Shown: one piece after another, positions 8,787 through 17,652 of the stretch | Numbering within the stretch: the first letter of the stretch is position 1 | Layout of the letters: each line of letters opens with the position of its first letter | Assembly: GCA_937871785.1 (NCBI GenBank) | Contig: CALMON010000130.1 | Location: 1 to 57,489 of the forward strand | Direction: 5' to 3' | DNA: 57,489 nt | Origin: an uncultured Granulicella sp. | GTDB lineage: Bacteria > Acidobacteriota > Terriglobia > Terriglobales > Acidobacteriaceae | Notes under the pieces: model-generated | The model's database searches: none | The model's input: the letters and a program-made list of their open reading frames with translations, nothing else | Told to the model about the DNA's origin: nothing | Translations under genes and position numbers: made by a program

Positions 8787-9536
8787 ATGCCCATGGCGAT
8801 GCCCAGTGCGGCGAATGCAGAGCTCGAAGCGGAAGCAAAGGCCCCCGTGCGTGCCAAGCCGCTGGGCGTGCGTGAGCTTTCCAAGCAGGAAAGCCAGCAC
8901 AGAATCATGGTCGCGGCGCGAACCCTGTTTGCGGAGCACGGCTACGATCGCGCTACGCTGCGTGAGATCGCGGCCCGGGCCGGGCTGACGGTCGGTGCCC
9001 TCTTCAATCACGTTACGGACAAGCGCGACCTGATCTACCTGATCTTCAACGAAGAGGTGGACACGATCGCCGAAGTGGCTCTCGCGTCGCCGAGGTCCTA
9101 CCAGTCTTTGAGCGCGAAAATTCTTACTATGCTGGAACACTACTTCCGCATGTTTAGCGGGGAGCCGGTGCTTTCGCGCATTTTGCTGACAGAAATCGTG
9201 GTGTTGTCTCCGGGCATCCACCTGGCGCGGTACCTGACGACGCGGGCGCGGCTGGTGGATACGATCGAAGCGATGGTGGCGCGGGCGCAGGAGAGCGGCG
9301 AAATCGAGTCGACCGAATCCGCCGAACTGATTGCGCGCAACATCTTCTACATCTACAGCGCGTCGCTGCGATCGTGGCTTGCGGCCTGCGACCGGCCGGA
9401 CTGGCGAGACGGTCATCGTGAGTTCGAGCGGATGTTGAACCTGCTGGTAAACGGCTTGCGCCCCGCGCCAAGGAGCGCTGAAAAGCTGCTGAAGGTGAAG
9501 ATGGCGCACGCGGCGAAGCCGTCGCTAAGGAAGTAA
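8787..9536 (+). CDS. TetR/AcrR-family transcriptional regulator
   Basis: The 249-residue protein has a typical TetR N-terminal DNA-binding domain at about residues 35-85: R-I-M-V-A-A-R-T-L-F-A-E-H-G-Y, then the helix-turn-helix T-L-R-E-I-A-A-R-A-G-L-T-V-G-A-L-F-N-H and the K-R-D-L linker. The C-terminal helical ligand domain is divergent, as usual. The ATG at 8787 follows GGGAGG (8769-8774); a second ATG two codons on is also possible. Divergent transcription from the MFS gene and four copies of a shared palindrome near the island's transcription units make it the likely local repressor, released by a pathway compound. That assignment is inference. Confidence 0.92.
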   Translation: MPMAMPSAANAELEAEAKAPVRAKPLGVRELSKQESQHRIMVAARTLFAEHGYDRATLREIAARAGLTVGALFNHVTDKRDLIYLIFNEEVDTIAEVALASPRSYQSLSAKILTMLEHYFRMFSGEPVLSRILLTEIVVLSPGIHLARYLTTRARLVDTIEAMVARAQESGEIESTESAELIARNIFYIYSASLRSWLAACDRPDWRDGHREFERMLNLLVNGLRPAPRSAEKLLKVKMAHAAKPSLRK

Positions 9537-9635
9537 GCCGGGCCGCGCCGGCGTACCGGAAACCGCGCGTTGAGGTAAACACGTTCAGGGAGTTTGCGGT
9601 AGCATGGGGTCGCAGCATTGGGAGGAGTACCCCGC

Positions 9636-10406
9636 ATGACCTTATCCCGCAGCAACCCGACTCGCCCAGCGACTCGCCGCAAGTGGCCCTTCGGCCTCGC
9701 CGCGGCTGGTGTCGCCGTGGTCGCGGCGGCAGTTTGGGTGAAGCTGGATTACGAGGCATGGACACGCCTGGGGGCCGGGGGTATTCAAGGGAGCTTTAAG
9801 GGCTGGCTGCGCACCACCCGCCTGCGCCTGCAGATGAAGCACTCTTTGGACCTGACGGGGCTTCTGGCCATGCAGGGCAGCGCGGGGGACGCGGTTCATC
9901 TGCCGCCGCTGCCACGCCGCAGCACAGTGCGGCCGCGGGTGGGGGCGCATCCGATCCCGCATCGGCAGATCGATCAACGGGCGCATCCGGAGCTTGCCGC
10001 CGCGCTGAAAACTGCGTTCGACTCGGCCGTTGCGGACAACGCCGACCACGTCCGATATGCGCTCAGCTTTTTTGAACGGCACACGCGCGCGGTCACCTGC
10101 CTCGAAGGCGCGAGCGACCCTCTCGGCGGCGCGTCTCGCGGTGAAATCGGCCATATCCATGATCTGGACGGGTCCATGCACATGATCCTGAGCCCGACTG
10201 ACACAATTGCGGCCATCGAAGGCGGCTGGGGTGAGCTGCACGGGCTTGCCGGGCGCGCCGCGAACCTGCCGCCAAACTACCTGATGGTCTACGCTCCGCA
10301 GCGCGTGGAAGACGTCGCGGTCGCGGCACAGTTGCTTCGTGCGGCCATCGCGTACATGACCGGTGCCGGCGGCTCCATCCCCGCGCAAACGCTGGAGCCT
10401 GCATGA
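9636..10406 (+). CDS. Membrane-anchored luciferase-domain protein (DUF5519-like)
   Basis: The 256-residue protein has basic residues and then one hydrophobic segment (about residues 19-36), so it is membrane-anchored or exported. The C-terminal half carries a pattern I recognise from the luciferase-domain family related to fungal luciferases: HPIPHRQ near residue 104, G-H-I-H-D-L-D-G-S-M-H, then G-W-G-E-L-H-G-L-A-G and Y-L-M-V-Y-A-P. The bacterial members have no known reaction. Fungal members oxidise a hydroxylated styrylpyrone, so a role on a pyrone or phenolic compound in this island is tempting but unproven. The ATG at 9636 follows GGGAGGAG (9620-9626). It lies between the TetR gene and the decarboxylase gene, all on the plus strand. 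Confidence 0.75.
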   Translation: MTLSRSNPTRPATRRKWPFGLAAAGVAVVAAAVWVKLDYEAWTRLGAGGIQGSFKGWLRTTRLRLQMKHSLDLTGLLAMQGSAGDAVHLPPLPRRSTVRPRVGAHPIPHRQIDQRAHPELAAALKTAFDSAVADNADHVRYALSFFERHTRAVTCLEGASDPLGGASRGEIGHIHDLDGSMHMILSPTDTIAAIEGGWGELHGLAGRAANLPPNYLMVYAPQRVEDVAVAAQLLRAAIAYMTGAGGSIPAQTLEPA

Positions 10407-10432
10407 GATGGCTCGCAAACGCGCCACGTTTT

Positions 10433-10443
10433 ACTTGACAAGT
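10433..10443. promoter_or_regulatory. Candidate TetR operator, copy 4 (ACTTGACAAGT)
   Basis: An 11-bp perfect palindrome, 81 bp before the decarboxylase start codon at 10525. It would control the decarboxylase/CoA-transferase/thiolase operon. The TTGACA within it has no matching -10 at 17 bp (CGAAAC is found there). Confidence 0.55.
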
Positions 10444-10524
10444 CTGAAGGGCGTCCGCGAAACTCCGGGGGCGTGAACGTGTTTTCCCAATCCAACAAAG
10501 CAACAATGCAACAAGGAGTTGAGT

Positions 10525-11493
10525 ATGGCTGGTAAGACCGTGAAAAAGATCGTTCTGGAAGAGCATTTTTCCACGCCTGAGATGTCGAAATACGCGACCG
10601 ACGTCGTCAAGACGATTGACGACAAGTTTCTCGACTACGTCAAGCCGCGCCTGATGGACATGAACGGCGTGCGGCTCGAAGAGATGGACAAGTACGGCAT
10701 CGATATGGCCGTGCTCTCGGTGACCTCTCCCGGCGTGCAGCTGGAGCCCGACGCGGCGGCTGCGGTGAAGAGCGCGAAGCACATCAACGACTATCTGGCG
10801 GAGGAAATCGCCAAGCACCCGACGCGGTTTGCCGGGTTCGCGCATCTGGCCCTGCAGGACGGCAAAGCCGCGGCCGACGAGCTCGAGCGCTGCGTCAAGC
10901 AGCTCGGCATGAAGGGCGCGCTCATCAACGGGCACACGAACGGCGAGTATCTCGACGACCAGAAGTTCTGGCCGATGTGGGAGCGCGCGGAAGAACTTGG
11001 TGTGCCGGTCTACCTGCATCCGGCGGACTCGCCCACGATGCCGAGCAACGAGGCCGGCTACCCGGAAATGGCCGGCCCGGGCTGGCAGTGGGGTTCTGAA
11101 ACCGCGGGCCACGTGCTGCGCATGATCTACGGCGGCGTGTTCGACCGCTTTCCGAAAACAACGGTCGTGCTGGGCCACATGGGCGAAACATTACCGTTTA
11201 TTCTTTGGCGTTTAGACAGCCGCTACGCCATGTTGAAGCACACCAACCCGCTGAAGCTGAAGCCGTCCGAGTACATCAAGCGCAACATCATGGTCACGAC
11301 CGCCGGTTCGTTTTCGGACGCCCCCCTGATGTGCACCATGCTCGCGCTCGGCGCCGATCGCATCATGTTCTCGATCGACTACCCGTACGAGGAAACGTCG
11401 CAGGCTGTGGAGTTCATCGACAACGCGCCGTTGAGCGACGAAGACCGCGAAAAGATCTGCTACGGAAACGTCACGCGCCTGCTGAAGCTCTAA
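10525..11493 (+). CDS. Gamma-resorcylate decarboxylase-like amidohydrolase
   Basis: The 322-residue protein resembles 2,6-dihydroxybenzoate (gamma-resorcylate) decarboxylases along its length. The metal ligands of that family are in place: E12 and H14 in LEEHF, H165 in YLHP and D285 in FSIDYPYE; H218 in LGHMGE matches the conserved active-site histidine. Family members remove CO2 from hydroxybenzoates with a Mn or Zn ion and can run in reverse; some relatives hydrolyse or decarboxylate non-aromatic compounds. ATG 10525 is chosen over a TTG at 10519 because AAGGAG (10513-10518) is 6 nt upstream. It is the first gene of a run with CoA-transferase and thiolase genes, so its product may feed CoA activation. 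It lacks a signal peptide and should be cytoplasmic. Confidence 0.88.
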   Translation: MAGKTVKKIVLEEHFSTPEMSKYATDVVKTIDDKFLDYVKPRLMDMNGVRLEEMDKYGIDMAVLSVTSPGVQLEPDAAAAVKSAKHINDYLAEEIAKHPTRFAGFAHLALQDGKAAADELERCVKQLGMKGALINGHTNGEYLDDQKFWPMWERAEELGVPVYLHPADSPTMPSNEAGYPEMAGPGWQWGSETAGHVLRMIYGGVFDRFPKTTVVLGHMGETLPFILWRLDSRYAMLKHTNPLKLKPSEYIKRNIMVTTAGSFSDAPLMCTMLALGADRIMFSIDYPYEETSQAVEFIDNAPLSDEDREKICYGNVTRLLKL

Positions 11494-11531
11494 ACTCCTG
11501 CTGGAATCGTTTGAGTGAAAGGACAAGGACA

Positions 11532-12230
11532 TTGAACAAATTACGGCCGAGCGCGGCGGACGCGCTCACCGACATCGTCAAGGACGGGATGCTGCTGGCC
11601 ATCGGTGGCTTCGGTCTATGCGGCATTCCTGAAGAGTTGATCGACGGCCTGCGCGCGACGGGCGTGCGCGACCTCACGGTAGCCAGCAACAATGCCGGCG
11701 TCGACGGCATCGGTCTGGGCACGCTGCTGGAGTCGCGGCAGATTCGCAAGATGATTTCGAGCTATGTCGGCGAAAACGCCGAATTTGAGCGGCAATACCT
11801 TGCCGGCGAGCTCGACGTTGAGTTCTGCCCGCAAGGCACGCTGGCCGAGCGCATGCGCGCGGGCGGCGCCGGCATCCCCGGCTTTTACACGCGCACCGGC
11901 GTGGGCACGGCTGTCGCTGAAGGCAAGGAGCACAAGGACTTCGACGGCCATACCTACATTCTGGAGCGCGGCATCCGCGCCGATGTGTCGCTGGTGAAGG
12001 CGTGGAAAGCGGACACGCACGGCAACCTGATCTACCGGCTGGCGGCGCAGAATTTCAATCCTGGCGCGGCCATGTGCGGCAAGATTACGGTCGCCGAAGC
12101 GGAAATTATCGTCGAAGCCGGTGAGCTGGACCCTTCGCAGATCCACACACCCGGCATCTACGTGCAGCGGCTGGTGCATGTGCCGAACCCGGCCAAGCAC
12201 ATTGAAAAAGTCACCACGAGGGAGGCCTAG
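11532..12230 (+). CDS. 3-oxoacid CoA-transferase, subunit A
   Basis: The 232-residue protein is a class I CoA-transferase alpha subunit: an N-terminal glycine-rich segment (G-G-F-G-L-C-G-I-P-E-E-L-I, about residues 23-35), the S-N-N-A-G region and C-terminal I-H-T-P-G-I-Y-V-Q-R. It pairs with subunit B, which begins at the next base. Together they move CoA from a donor such as succinyl-CoA to a 3-oxo acid (acetoacetate or 3-oxoadipate type; the two cannot be separated by eye). The start is the TTG at 11532: AAAGGA and AAGGA elements lie just before it, the protein begins where the family does, and longer in-frame sequence overlaps the decarboxylase gene. Cytoplasmic. Confidence 0.9.
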   Translation: MNKLRPSAADALTDIVKDGMLLAIGGFGLCGIPEELIDGLRATGVRDLTVASNNAGVDGIGLGTLLESRQIRKMISSYVGENAEFERQYLAGELDVEFCPQGTLAERMRAGGAGIPGFYTRTGVGTAVAEGKEHKDFDGHTYILERGIRADVSLVKAWKADTHGNLIYRLAAQNFNPGAAMCGKITVAEAEIIVEAGELDPSQIHTPGIYVQRLVHVPNPAKHIEKVTTREA

Positions 12231-12881
12231 ATGTCCTGGACGCGAAAAGAAATGGCCAAGCGCGCCGCGCAGGAACTCCGCGATGGCTTCTACGTAAACC
12301 TCGGCATCGGCATGCCGACCTACGTGTCGAACTACATCCCCGAAGGCATGACGGTCACGCTGCAGTCGGAAAACGGCATCCTCGGCCTCGGGCCTTTCCC
12401 TACCAAAGATGAAGTCGATGCCGATCTCATCAATGCCGGCAAAGAAACGGTAACTCTCACTCCCGGCGCGTCGCTGTTTTCAAGCTCCGACTCGTTTGCC
12501 ATGATCCGCGGCGGCCATGTGGACCTCGCGATCCTGGGCGCGATGCAAGTGTCCGAACAGGGTGACCTGGCCAACTGGATGATTCCCGGCAAGCGCGTCA
12601 AGGGCATGGGCGGCGCGATGGACCTGGTTGCCGGCGTGCGCCGCGTGATCGTGCTCATGGAGCACTCGGCTCCGGGCGGCGCGGCCAAGCTGCTGCGCTC
12701 GTGCACCTTGCCGCTCACGGGGCAGGGCGTTGTCAATCGCATTATTACGGATCTGTGCGTGCTGGATGTAACGACCGAAGGCTTCAAGCTGGTGGAACTC
12801 GCGCCGGATGTAACCTTCGAGCAGGTGCAGAAAGCGACCGACGCCAGCATACGGCCAGCAAGAACGGAGAATGCGCTGTGA
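12231..12881 (+). CDS. 3-oxoacid CoA-transferase, subunit B
   Basis: The 216-residue beta subunit carries the catalytic glutamate (E47 in the S-E-N-G-I-L-G motif) that forms the glutamyl-CoA intermediate, and the usual N-L-G-I-G-M-P-T segment near residue 22. The ATG follows the TAG of subunit A with no spacer, and GGGAGG lies about 8 nt before it, so the two subunits are translated as a pair. Its stop overlaps the thiolase start by four bases (GTGA). The product 3-oxoacyl-CoA is the substrate expected by the next enzyme. Confidence 0.92.
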   Translation: MSWTRKEMAKRAAQELRDGFYVNLGIGMPTYVSNYIPEGMTVTLQSENGILGLGPFPTKDEVDADLINAGKETVTLTPGASLFSSSDSFAMIRGGHVDLAILGAMQVSEQGDLANWMIPGKRVKGMGGAMDLVAGVRRVIVLMEHSAPGGAAKLLRSCTLPLTGQGVVNRIITDLCVLDVTTEGFKLVELAPDVTFEQVQKATDASIRPARTENAL

Positions 12882-14059
12882 AGATTGTGATCGTAGCCGC
12901 CCGCCGAACGGCGATGGGCTCTTTTTTGGGCGGATTCAAGGATGTTCCGGCCGTCACGTTGGCCTCCACCGTGGCCAAAGAGGTTTTGCAGGGAATCGCG
13001 GGAGACGATGTGGCCGACGTCCTCCTCGGCAACGTGCTGCAGGCGGGTCAGGGTATGAATCCGGCGCGCCAGGTCGCGCTTACCAGCGGGCTGCCCATCG
13101 CGGTTCCGGGCCAGACGGTGAATCGCGTGTGCGGCAGCGGTATGCAGGCAATCGTGAGCGCGGTGCAGGCGCTTAAAGCCGGCGACGGCGAACTGTATCT
13201 CGCGGGCGGCGCGGAGAATATGTCGCGTGCGCCGTTCCTGCTGGAAGGCATCCGCGCCGGCCATAAGTTCGGCAACACCAACCTTGTCGACAGCATGTTG
13301 AATGACGGCCTTACCGACCCGACTTACAAGTACCACATGGGCATCACGGCTGAAAACGTCGCTGAAAAATACGGCATCACCCGCGAAGAGCAGGATGCCT
13401 TCGCGCTCGACACGCATCGCCGCGCTGCCGCCGCGCAGACCAGCGGCTACTTTGCCGACGAGATCGTTCCTGTCTCCGTTCCCGGCCGCAAAGGCCCGAC
13501 CGTCGTCGACAAGGACGAGAGTGTGCGTCCAGACTCCACACTCGAAGCCCTGGCGCGCCTGAAGCCGGCGTTCAAACCCGAGGGCGGTACCGTTACCGCC
13601 GGGAACGCCAGCGGCCTGAACGACGGCGCCGCCATGGTGCTGCTGTGCACCGACACCTACGCTGAAGCGCACGGCCTGAAGCCGCTGGCAGAGATCGTCA
13701 GCTACGCGGCAGTCGGCGTCGACCCGGCGCTGATGGGCCTCGGACCGGCGTCCGCCGTTCCCCTTGCGCTCAAAAAGGCTGGCATGAGTGTCGACCAGAT
13801 CGATCTGTTCGAGCTGAACGAGGCTTTTGCGTCGCAGTCGATCGCCGTCATTCGCGACCTGAAGCTGCCGCTGGAAAAGGTCAACATTTCAGGAGGAGCC
13901 ATTGCCCTGGGTCACCCCATCGGAGCGTCCGGGGCGCGCGTCGTCGTGACCCTGATCCATGCATTGCGGACTCGGCAGAAGCCGTATGGCGTCGCCAGCC
14001 TGTGCATCGGCGGGGGTATGGGCATCGCCATGGTCCTGCGTGCGCTGCCGAAGGAATAA
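12878..14059 (+). CDS. Thiolase (acetyl-CoA acetyltransferase family)
   Basis: The 393-residue protein has all thiolase signatures: the acyl-accepting cysteine C85 in VCGSGMQA, the N-E-A-F motif, [11 protein letters not shown] with its catalytic histidine, and a C-terminal C-I-G-G-G-M-G cysteine. It cleaves a 3-oxoacyl-CoA with free CoA, giving acetyl-CoA and a shortened acyl-CoA. The GTG start at 12878 overlaps the stop of the CoA-transferase subunit B as GTGA, and GGAG lies at 12865-12868; the protein then begins exactly where thiolases do ([10 protein letters not shown]). Whether the substrate is acetoacetyl-CoA or 3-oxoadipyl-CoA is open. No other beta-ketoadipate gene is in the window. 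Confidence 0.93.
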   Translation: MKIVIVAARRTAMGSFLGGFKDVPAVTLASTVAKEVLQGIAGDDVADVLLGNVLQAGQGMNPARQVALTSGLPIAVPGQTVNRVCGSGMQAIVSAVQALKAGDGELYLAGGAENMSRAPFLLEGIRAGHKFGNTNLVDSMLNDGLTDPTYKYHMGITAENVAEKYGITREEQDAFALDTHRRAAAAQTSGYFADEIVPVSVPGRKGPTVVDKDESVRPDSTLEALARLKPAFKPEGGTVTAGNASGLNDGAAMVLLCTDTYAEAHGLKPLAEIVSYAAVGVDPALMGLGPASAVPLALKKAGMSVDQIDLFELNEAFASQSIAVIRDLKLPLEKVNISGGAIALGHPIGASGARVVVTLIHALRTRQKPYGVASLCIGGGMGIAMVLRALPKE

Positions 14060-14130
14060 GCCCTGGCCACGCGGCTGATTCACATCCATTGTTTCTGCCG
14101 ACCATTTCCGTAGCGCGAAAGAGACCCTTT

Positions 14131-15708
14131 ATGTTCACAGACCGACGCCCATCCGCTTTCGCCGCACTGGTCACAACCGGCCTTGCTGCCCTGGCTTGCG
14201 TCACAGCCGGCGCGCAGAGCAAGACCACGAGCATCGGCCTGGTGCTCACGGGTGTCACGGTCATCGACACGCACACGGGCAAGGCGTCGCCGGACATGAA
14301 CGTTGCGATCGCGGACGGCAAGATCGTCAAGATCGGTCGTGCGGGAACGTTCAAACCTCAGCGCGAAGCGCAGATCGTCGACGCGCGCGGCAAGTTTCTT
14401 ATCCCTGGCTTTTGGGACATGCATGCCCATCCGCTTGATGGCGACCGCGCTCAGAACCTAGCCATCATGCTGGCCTACGGCATCACAGGGGTGCGGCAGA
14501 TGTCCGGGTCGGACGCCACGCTGGCCCAGCGCAAGGCGGGTACGCTGTACCCATCGATCGATTCGCCGGAAATCGTAGCGATGCCGGGGACGCTGCTGAC
14601 CCGTGCCGCCGCTGCGACGCCCGAAGCAGCCACGGCGCTGGTGCAGCATGACAAGGCGCTCGGCGCGGACTTCTTCAAGACGGTCGACGCGACGCCCCCG
14701 GTCTTTTTCGCCGCGCTCGCGGAGGCGGACAAGGAAAGCTTCCCGTTTGCCGGCCACCTGTCCCCGGGCGTCGACCCGGCCAAGGCGTCCGAGCAGGGAA
14801 TGCGTGCGATCGAGCACCTCGGCCCCGGCGAAACGATCCTGAATCCCTGCTCGACGGACGCGGCAGGGTTGGAGGCAGCCGCGCTGGCACATCCTCCGGC
14901 TACTCCGCAGAACCTGCCGCCGCAAGCTCTGCAGCAGATGGCGAAGCTGGCCACGGCTTCGCCGATGCTGGCGCGTATGCTGGCCAATCCCGGCTATTTC
15001 GATCGGCTGCAGCACACGCTCGATACCCAGGCCGACCCGCCCTGCCTCGCGCTCGCGAAAATTTTCATCGCGCACGGGACCTGGCAAGCTCCCACCCTGA
15101 TCCGTCTGCGCACCATGCAGATGAGCGATGACCCACAGTACACGGCCGATCCGAACCTCAAGTACGTTTCGCCCGCTACGTTAAAGGACTGGAACGCCGC
15201 GGCGCGGATGTACACCTCAAAAGCGACGGCGGCAAACAAGCAAACGATCGAGCAGTTGAACGCCGCTCAGTTGCACATGACGAAGCTGTTCGACACAGCA
15301 GGCGTGCGAATGCTGGCGGGGTCGGACTTTGGCGGCATCTGGGTCATCCCCGGCGTGTCGCTGCACCAGGAATTCGATCTGCTCGGGCAGGCGGGTTTGT
15401 CGCCGCTGCGCGTGTTGCAGATGACGACGCTGTATGGCGCGGAGTTCTTCCATCGCACGGCGATCGACGGCACGGTGGCGGAAGGCGAGAACGCGAATCT
15501 TGTACTGCTCGACGGCAACCCGGTTGAGAGCGTCGCAAACCTGCACAAAGTAGCCGGTGTTCTGCGCGATGGGCGCTACTACGACAAGGCGGCTCTGGAA
15601 GCGCTGAAGACGAAGGCAGCGGCGGAGTTGGCGCGGCCCCCGGCCTCCGGCGCGGACCCGAAAGCGACGGCTCAGGTGCGTGAGCCGTTCGTAGACGACG
15701 GCGACTAG
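14131..15708 (+). CDS. Exported metal-dependent amidohydrolase (imidazolonepropionase-like), paralogue 2
   Basis: The 525-residue protein begins with a clear Sec signal peptide (cleavage after V-T-A-G-A-Q, about residue 29). It is a paralogue of the protein at 4723-6336 with the same order of metal ligands: H-A-H in DMHAHPLD, the lysine in FFKTVD, the histidines in AGHLS and EHLG, and the aspartate in AGSDFGG. The pair brackets the catabolic island. The start ATG at 14131 has only a weak AGAGA upstream but gives a complete signal peptide; an upstream extension would run into the thiolase gene. It follows the thiolase by 71 nt and may be cotranscribed with it. The substrate is unknown; divergence between the two copies suggests related but different substrates. 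Confidence 0.9.
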   Translation: MFTDRRPSAFAALVTTGLAALACVTAGAQSKTTSIGLVLTGVTVIDTHTGKASPDMNVAIADGKIVKIGRAGTFKPQREAQIVDARGKFLIPGFWDMHAHPLDGDRAQNLAIMLAYGITGVRQMSGSDATLAQRKAGTLYPSIDSPEIVAMPGTLLTRAAAATPEAATALVQHDKALGADFFKTVDATPPVFFAALAEADKESFPFAGHLSPGVDPAKASEQGMRAIEHLGPGETILNPCSTDAAGLEAAALAHPPATPQNLPPQALQQMAKLATASPMLARMLANPGYFDRLQHTLDTQADPPCLALAKIFIAHGTWQAPTLIRLRTMQMSDDPQYTADPNLKYVSPATLKDWNAAARMYTSKATAANKQTIEQLNAAQLHMTKLFDTAGVRMLAGSDFGGIWVIPGVSLHQEFDLLGQAGLSPLRVLQMTTLYGAEFFHRTAIDGTVAEGENANLVLLDGNPVESVANLHKVAGVLRDGRYYDKAALEALKTKAAAELARPPASGADPKATAQVREPFVDDGD

Positions 15709-15818
15709 AGCTGCCTTGCCCGCGGGTGTAGCTAAGGGCTTTGAGTGTTACTGGCGTGCTTTCCCGGGAAACGTCGCTGCACGTCTCTTCTGGAACCCCA
15801 GCAGAAGGTGAATCGGGC

Positions 15819-17393
15819 TTATGCCTTGTTTGCGCTGCGCAGGATGCGGCGGATTTTCTTCGGCGAAATGCTCAGCAGCTTCGCGACCGAGGAGATATTT
15901 TTGCCGTTGCGCATCCACACCTTGGGAATCACAAGCTCGGCAAACTCTTCCTGCACCTGCTGAAATGTCTTGTCGCCGGTCTGGCCGTCAGACCAGGAGC
16001 GCAGCAGCTCATCGACGCGGGTCGCGCCGATCAGCTTCGCCTTTAACGCCGCAAGCTGCTTGAAGAGATGGTCGCGGTCGTCGCCGCTCAGCAGCGCGGA
16101 CGCCTTGGTCGCGTAGTCCTTCGCGACCTCCCAGTCCTGTGCGAACTCGCTGGCCGCTGCCATGCCTCGGGCAATGTAGGCCTCGCACAGCAGGCGCTTG
16201 TTCTGCGTGTGGCGGGCTAGCGAAATTGCCGTTTCCGCGTGCTCCACGGCAAGGTTCGCATGCCGGGCGATTTCGGGCTGCTCGCCTACCTGCTCTTCCG
16301 ACTGCGCGAGGTCCACAGCGGACAGCACGGCCATCGACCGCGCCATCAGGATGGGGTCGCCGCGGCGCTCGCCGAAGTCGTACGCGCGCTGCGCCTCAGT
16401 GGCGGCTCGGTCGATGTCGCCGCTTTCAAGGTGGATGTGCGCCGCGTTGACGAGCACCGTTCCCGTACCGCTCTGGTGGTGGTGCAGCGCGTAGATGCCT
16501 TCGGCCTTGTGCAGCAGCTCCAGCGCTTCGCGCGCCGCAGCGAGCGACCGCGCATGGACGGCGCCGCTGGCCTGGCCCTTGCGCGGCTGTAACTCCAGCG
16601 CAATCAGTCGTTTGACGTACGCCGCGTTGACCAGCGCGCGCGCCACGTTGGGGTGATCCGGGGTGTTGGTTTCGTACAGCCGGATAGCGGCTTCAAAGTG
16701 GCCGAGCGCGCGCTCGTACTCCCCGGACCGGCGCACAAAACGTCCGCGCGCGGACTCAATATTGCCGAGCGACAGCATGTGGCCTGTCGATTGCAGCGCT
16801 TCTTCCGCTTCATCGAGCAGTTGAAACGCGTACTGGCGCTTGCCGCTCTGGAACGCCAGCCAGCTTTCGTGAATCTTGGTCACGGCGACGAGTTTCGGCG
16901 CGCCGGCCTGCTCGGCGGCGGCGCGGGCGGCCAGAATGTGCGTCGAGGCAAGTTCATATTCGCCCTGCTTGCGGTGTGCGCGGCCCTTCCACAGGTTCAC
17001 CAGGAAGTGGAGGTACAGGTCGAGCAGACCGCCTTCCATGCGCAGCACCAGATCGAGAATTTCAATGGTTTGCTCGGGGTGCTCCCCGGCGAGCGCCTGG
17101 TAGGCCTCCGTGATGCGCAGCTTCAAGAAGTCGAGCAGGCGCAACTGCGACTTGTCGATGCGGATTACCGCGGTGCCGAAGCTGTCCAGAAGCGCCGCGT
17201 TACGGTAGCCGAGGTCGGCCCATTGCGCGATGGAAAGCAGCAGCGAGACCGACTGCGTAGGGGCGGGCGTGGTTTCGCTGGTGGTGGGGTAGGCGGCGTC
17301 CAGCAGGCGAAAGCCGGTGCGGATGTCCCGGTTGAACAGGGCCGTTTCAAGGCCCGCGCTCAACTGCTCTTCCGGGAAGCTTGCGTGCGGCAT
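15819..17393 (-). CDS. TPR-repeat protein with C-terminal Fis-like helix-turn-helix
   Basis: The 524-residue protein consists of many helical pairs of TPR type (for example around R-K-Q-G-E-Y-E-L-A-S-T-H-I-L-A-A-R-A-A and R-S-G-E-Y-E-R-A-L-G-H-F-E-A-A). The last about 40 residues hold V-I-P-K-V-W-M-R-N-G-K-N-I-S-S-V-A-K, then L-L-S-I-S-P-K-K-I-R-R-I-L-R, a Fis-like helix-turn-helix. This looks like a regulator that senses a protein or peptide through its TPR array. The start at 17393 is preferred because AAAGGA is 10 nt upstream; an ATG three codons earlier is only 1 nt from it. It is divergent from ppdK, about 260 bp away. I do not recognise a characterised homologue. Confidence 0.85.
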   Translation of the reverse strand: MPHASFPEEQLSAGLETALFNRDIRTGFRLLDAAYPTTSETTPAPTQSVSLLLSIAQWADLGYRNAALLDSFGTAVIRIDKSQLRLLDFLKLRITEAYQALAGEHPEQTIEILDLVLRMEGGLLDLYLHFLVNLWKGRAHRKQGEYELASTHILAARAAAEQAGAPKLVAVTKIHESWLAFQSGKRQYAFQLLDEAEEALQSTGHMLSLGNIESARGRFVRRSGEYERALGHFEAAIRLYETNTPDHPNVARALVNAAYVKRLIALELQPRKGQASGAVHARSLAAAREALELLHKAEGIYALHHHQSGTGTVLVNAAHIHLESGDIDRAATEAQRAYDFGERRGDPILMARSMAVLSAVDLAQSEEQVGEQPEIARHANLAVEHAETAISLARHTQNKRLLCEAYIARGMAAASEFAQDWEVAKDYATKASALLSGDDRDHLFKQLAALKAKLIGATRVDELLRSWSDGQTGDKTFQQVQEEFAELVIPKVWMRNGKNISSVAKLLSISPKKIRRILRSANKA

Positions 17394-17652
17394 CGTGTGC
17401 ATTTCCTTTGGGGTAACCTCGCGAGCGGGCGCAGCTTCGCGCGGAGTGCTTTCGCGCGTGGCTCGCAAGAGTGAAAGATGCCGTAGACCGCTGTCAAGGC
17501 GCGGCTCGAAGAGGAGGCCGCCGTACGACCGCCTTGCACCTCGTCCGTTTCGGACGGCTGCCGCTTGTGAGAGGTAGTGCCGGGTCTGTACTGTCTTGCC
17601 TGTGATGGTAGGCCCGTTCGCCCGGCCTTAACTCCCCTGAGGTGATTTCCCC

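Noticed and set aside
10434-10463. TTGACA in the palindrome as a -35 promoter box
   Set aside because: The sequence 17 bp downstream is CGAAAC, not a -10, and the full symmetric core recurs at four sites, so an operator fits better.
12332-13672. Minus-strand frame opposite CoA-transferase subunit B and thiolase
   Set aside because: Both plus-strand genes have catalytic motifs and coupled starts; the antisense frame has none.
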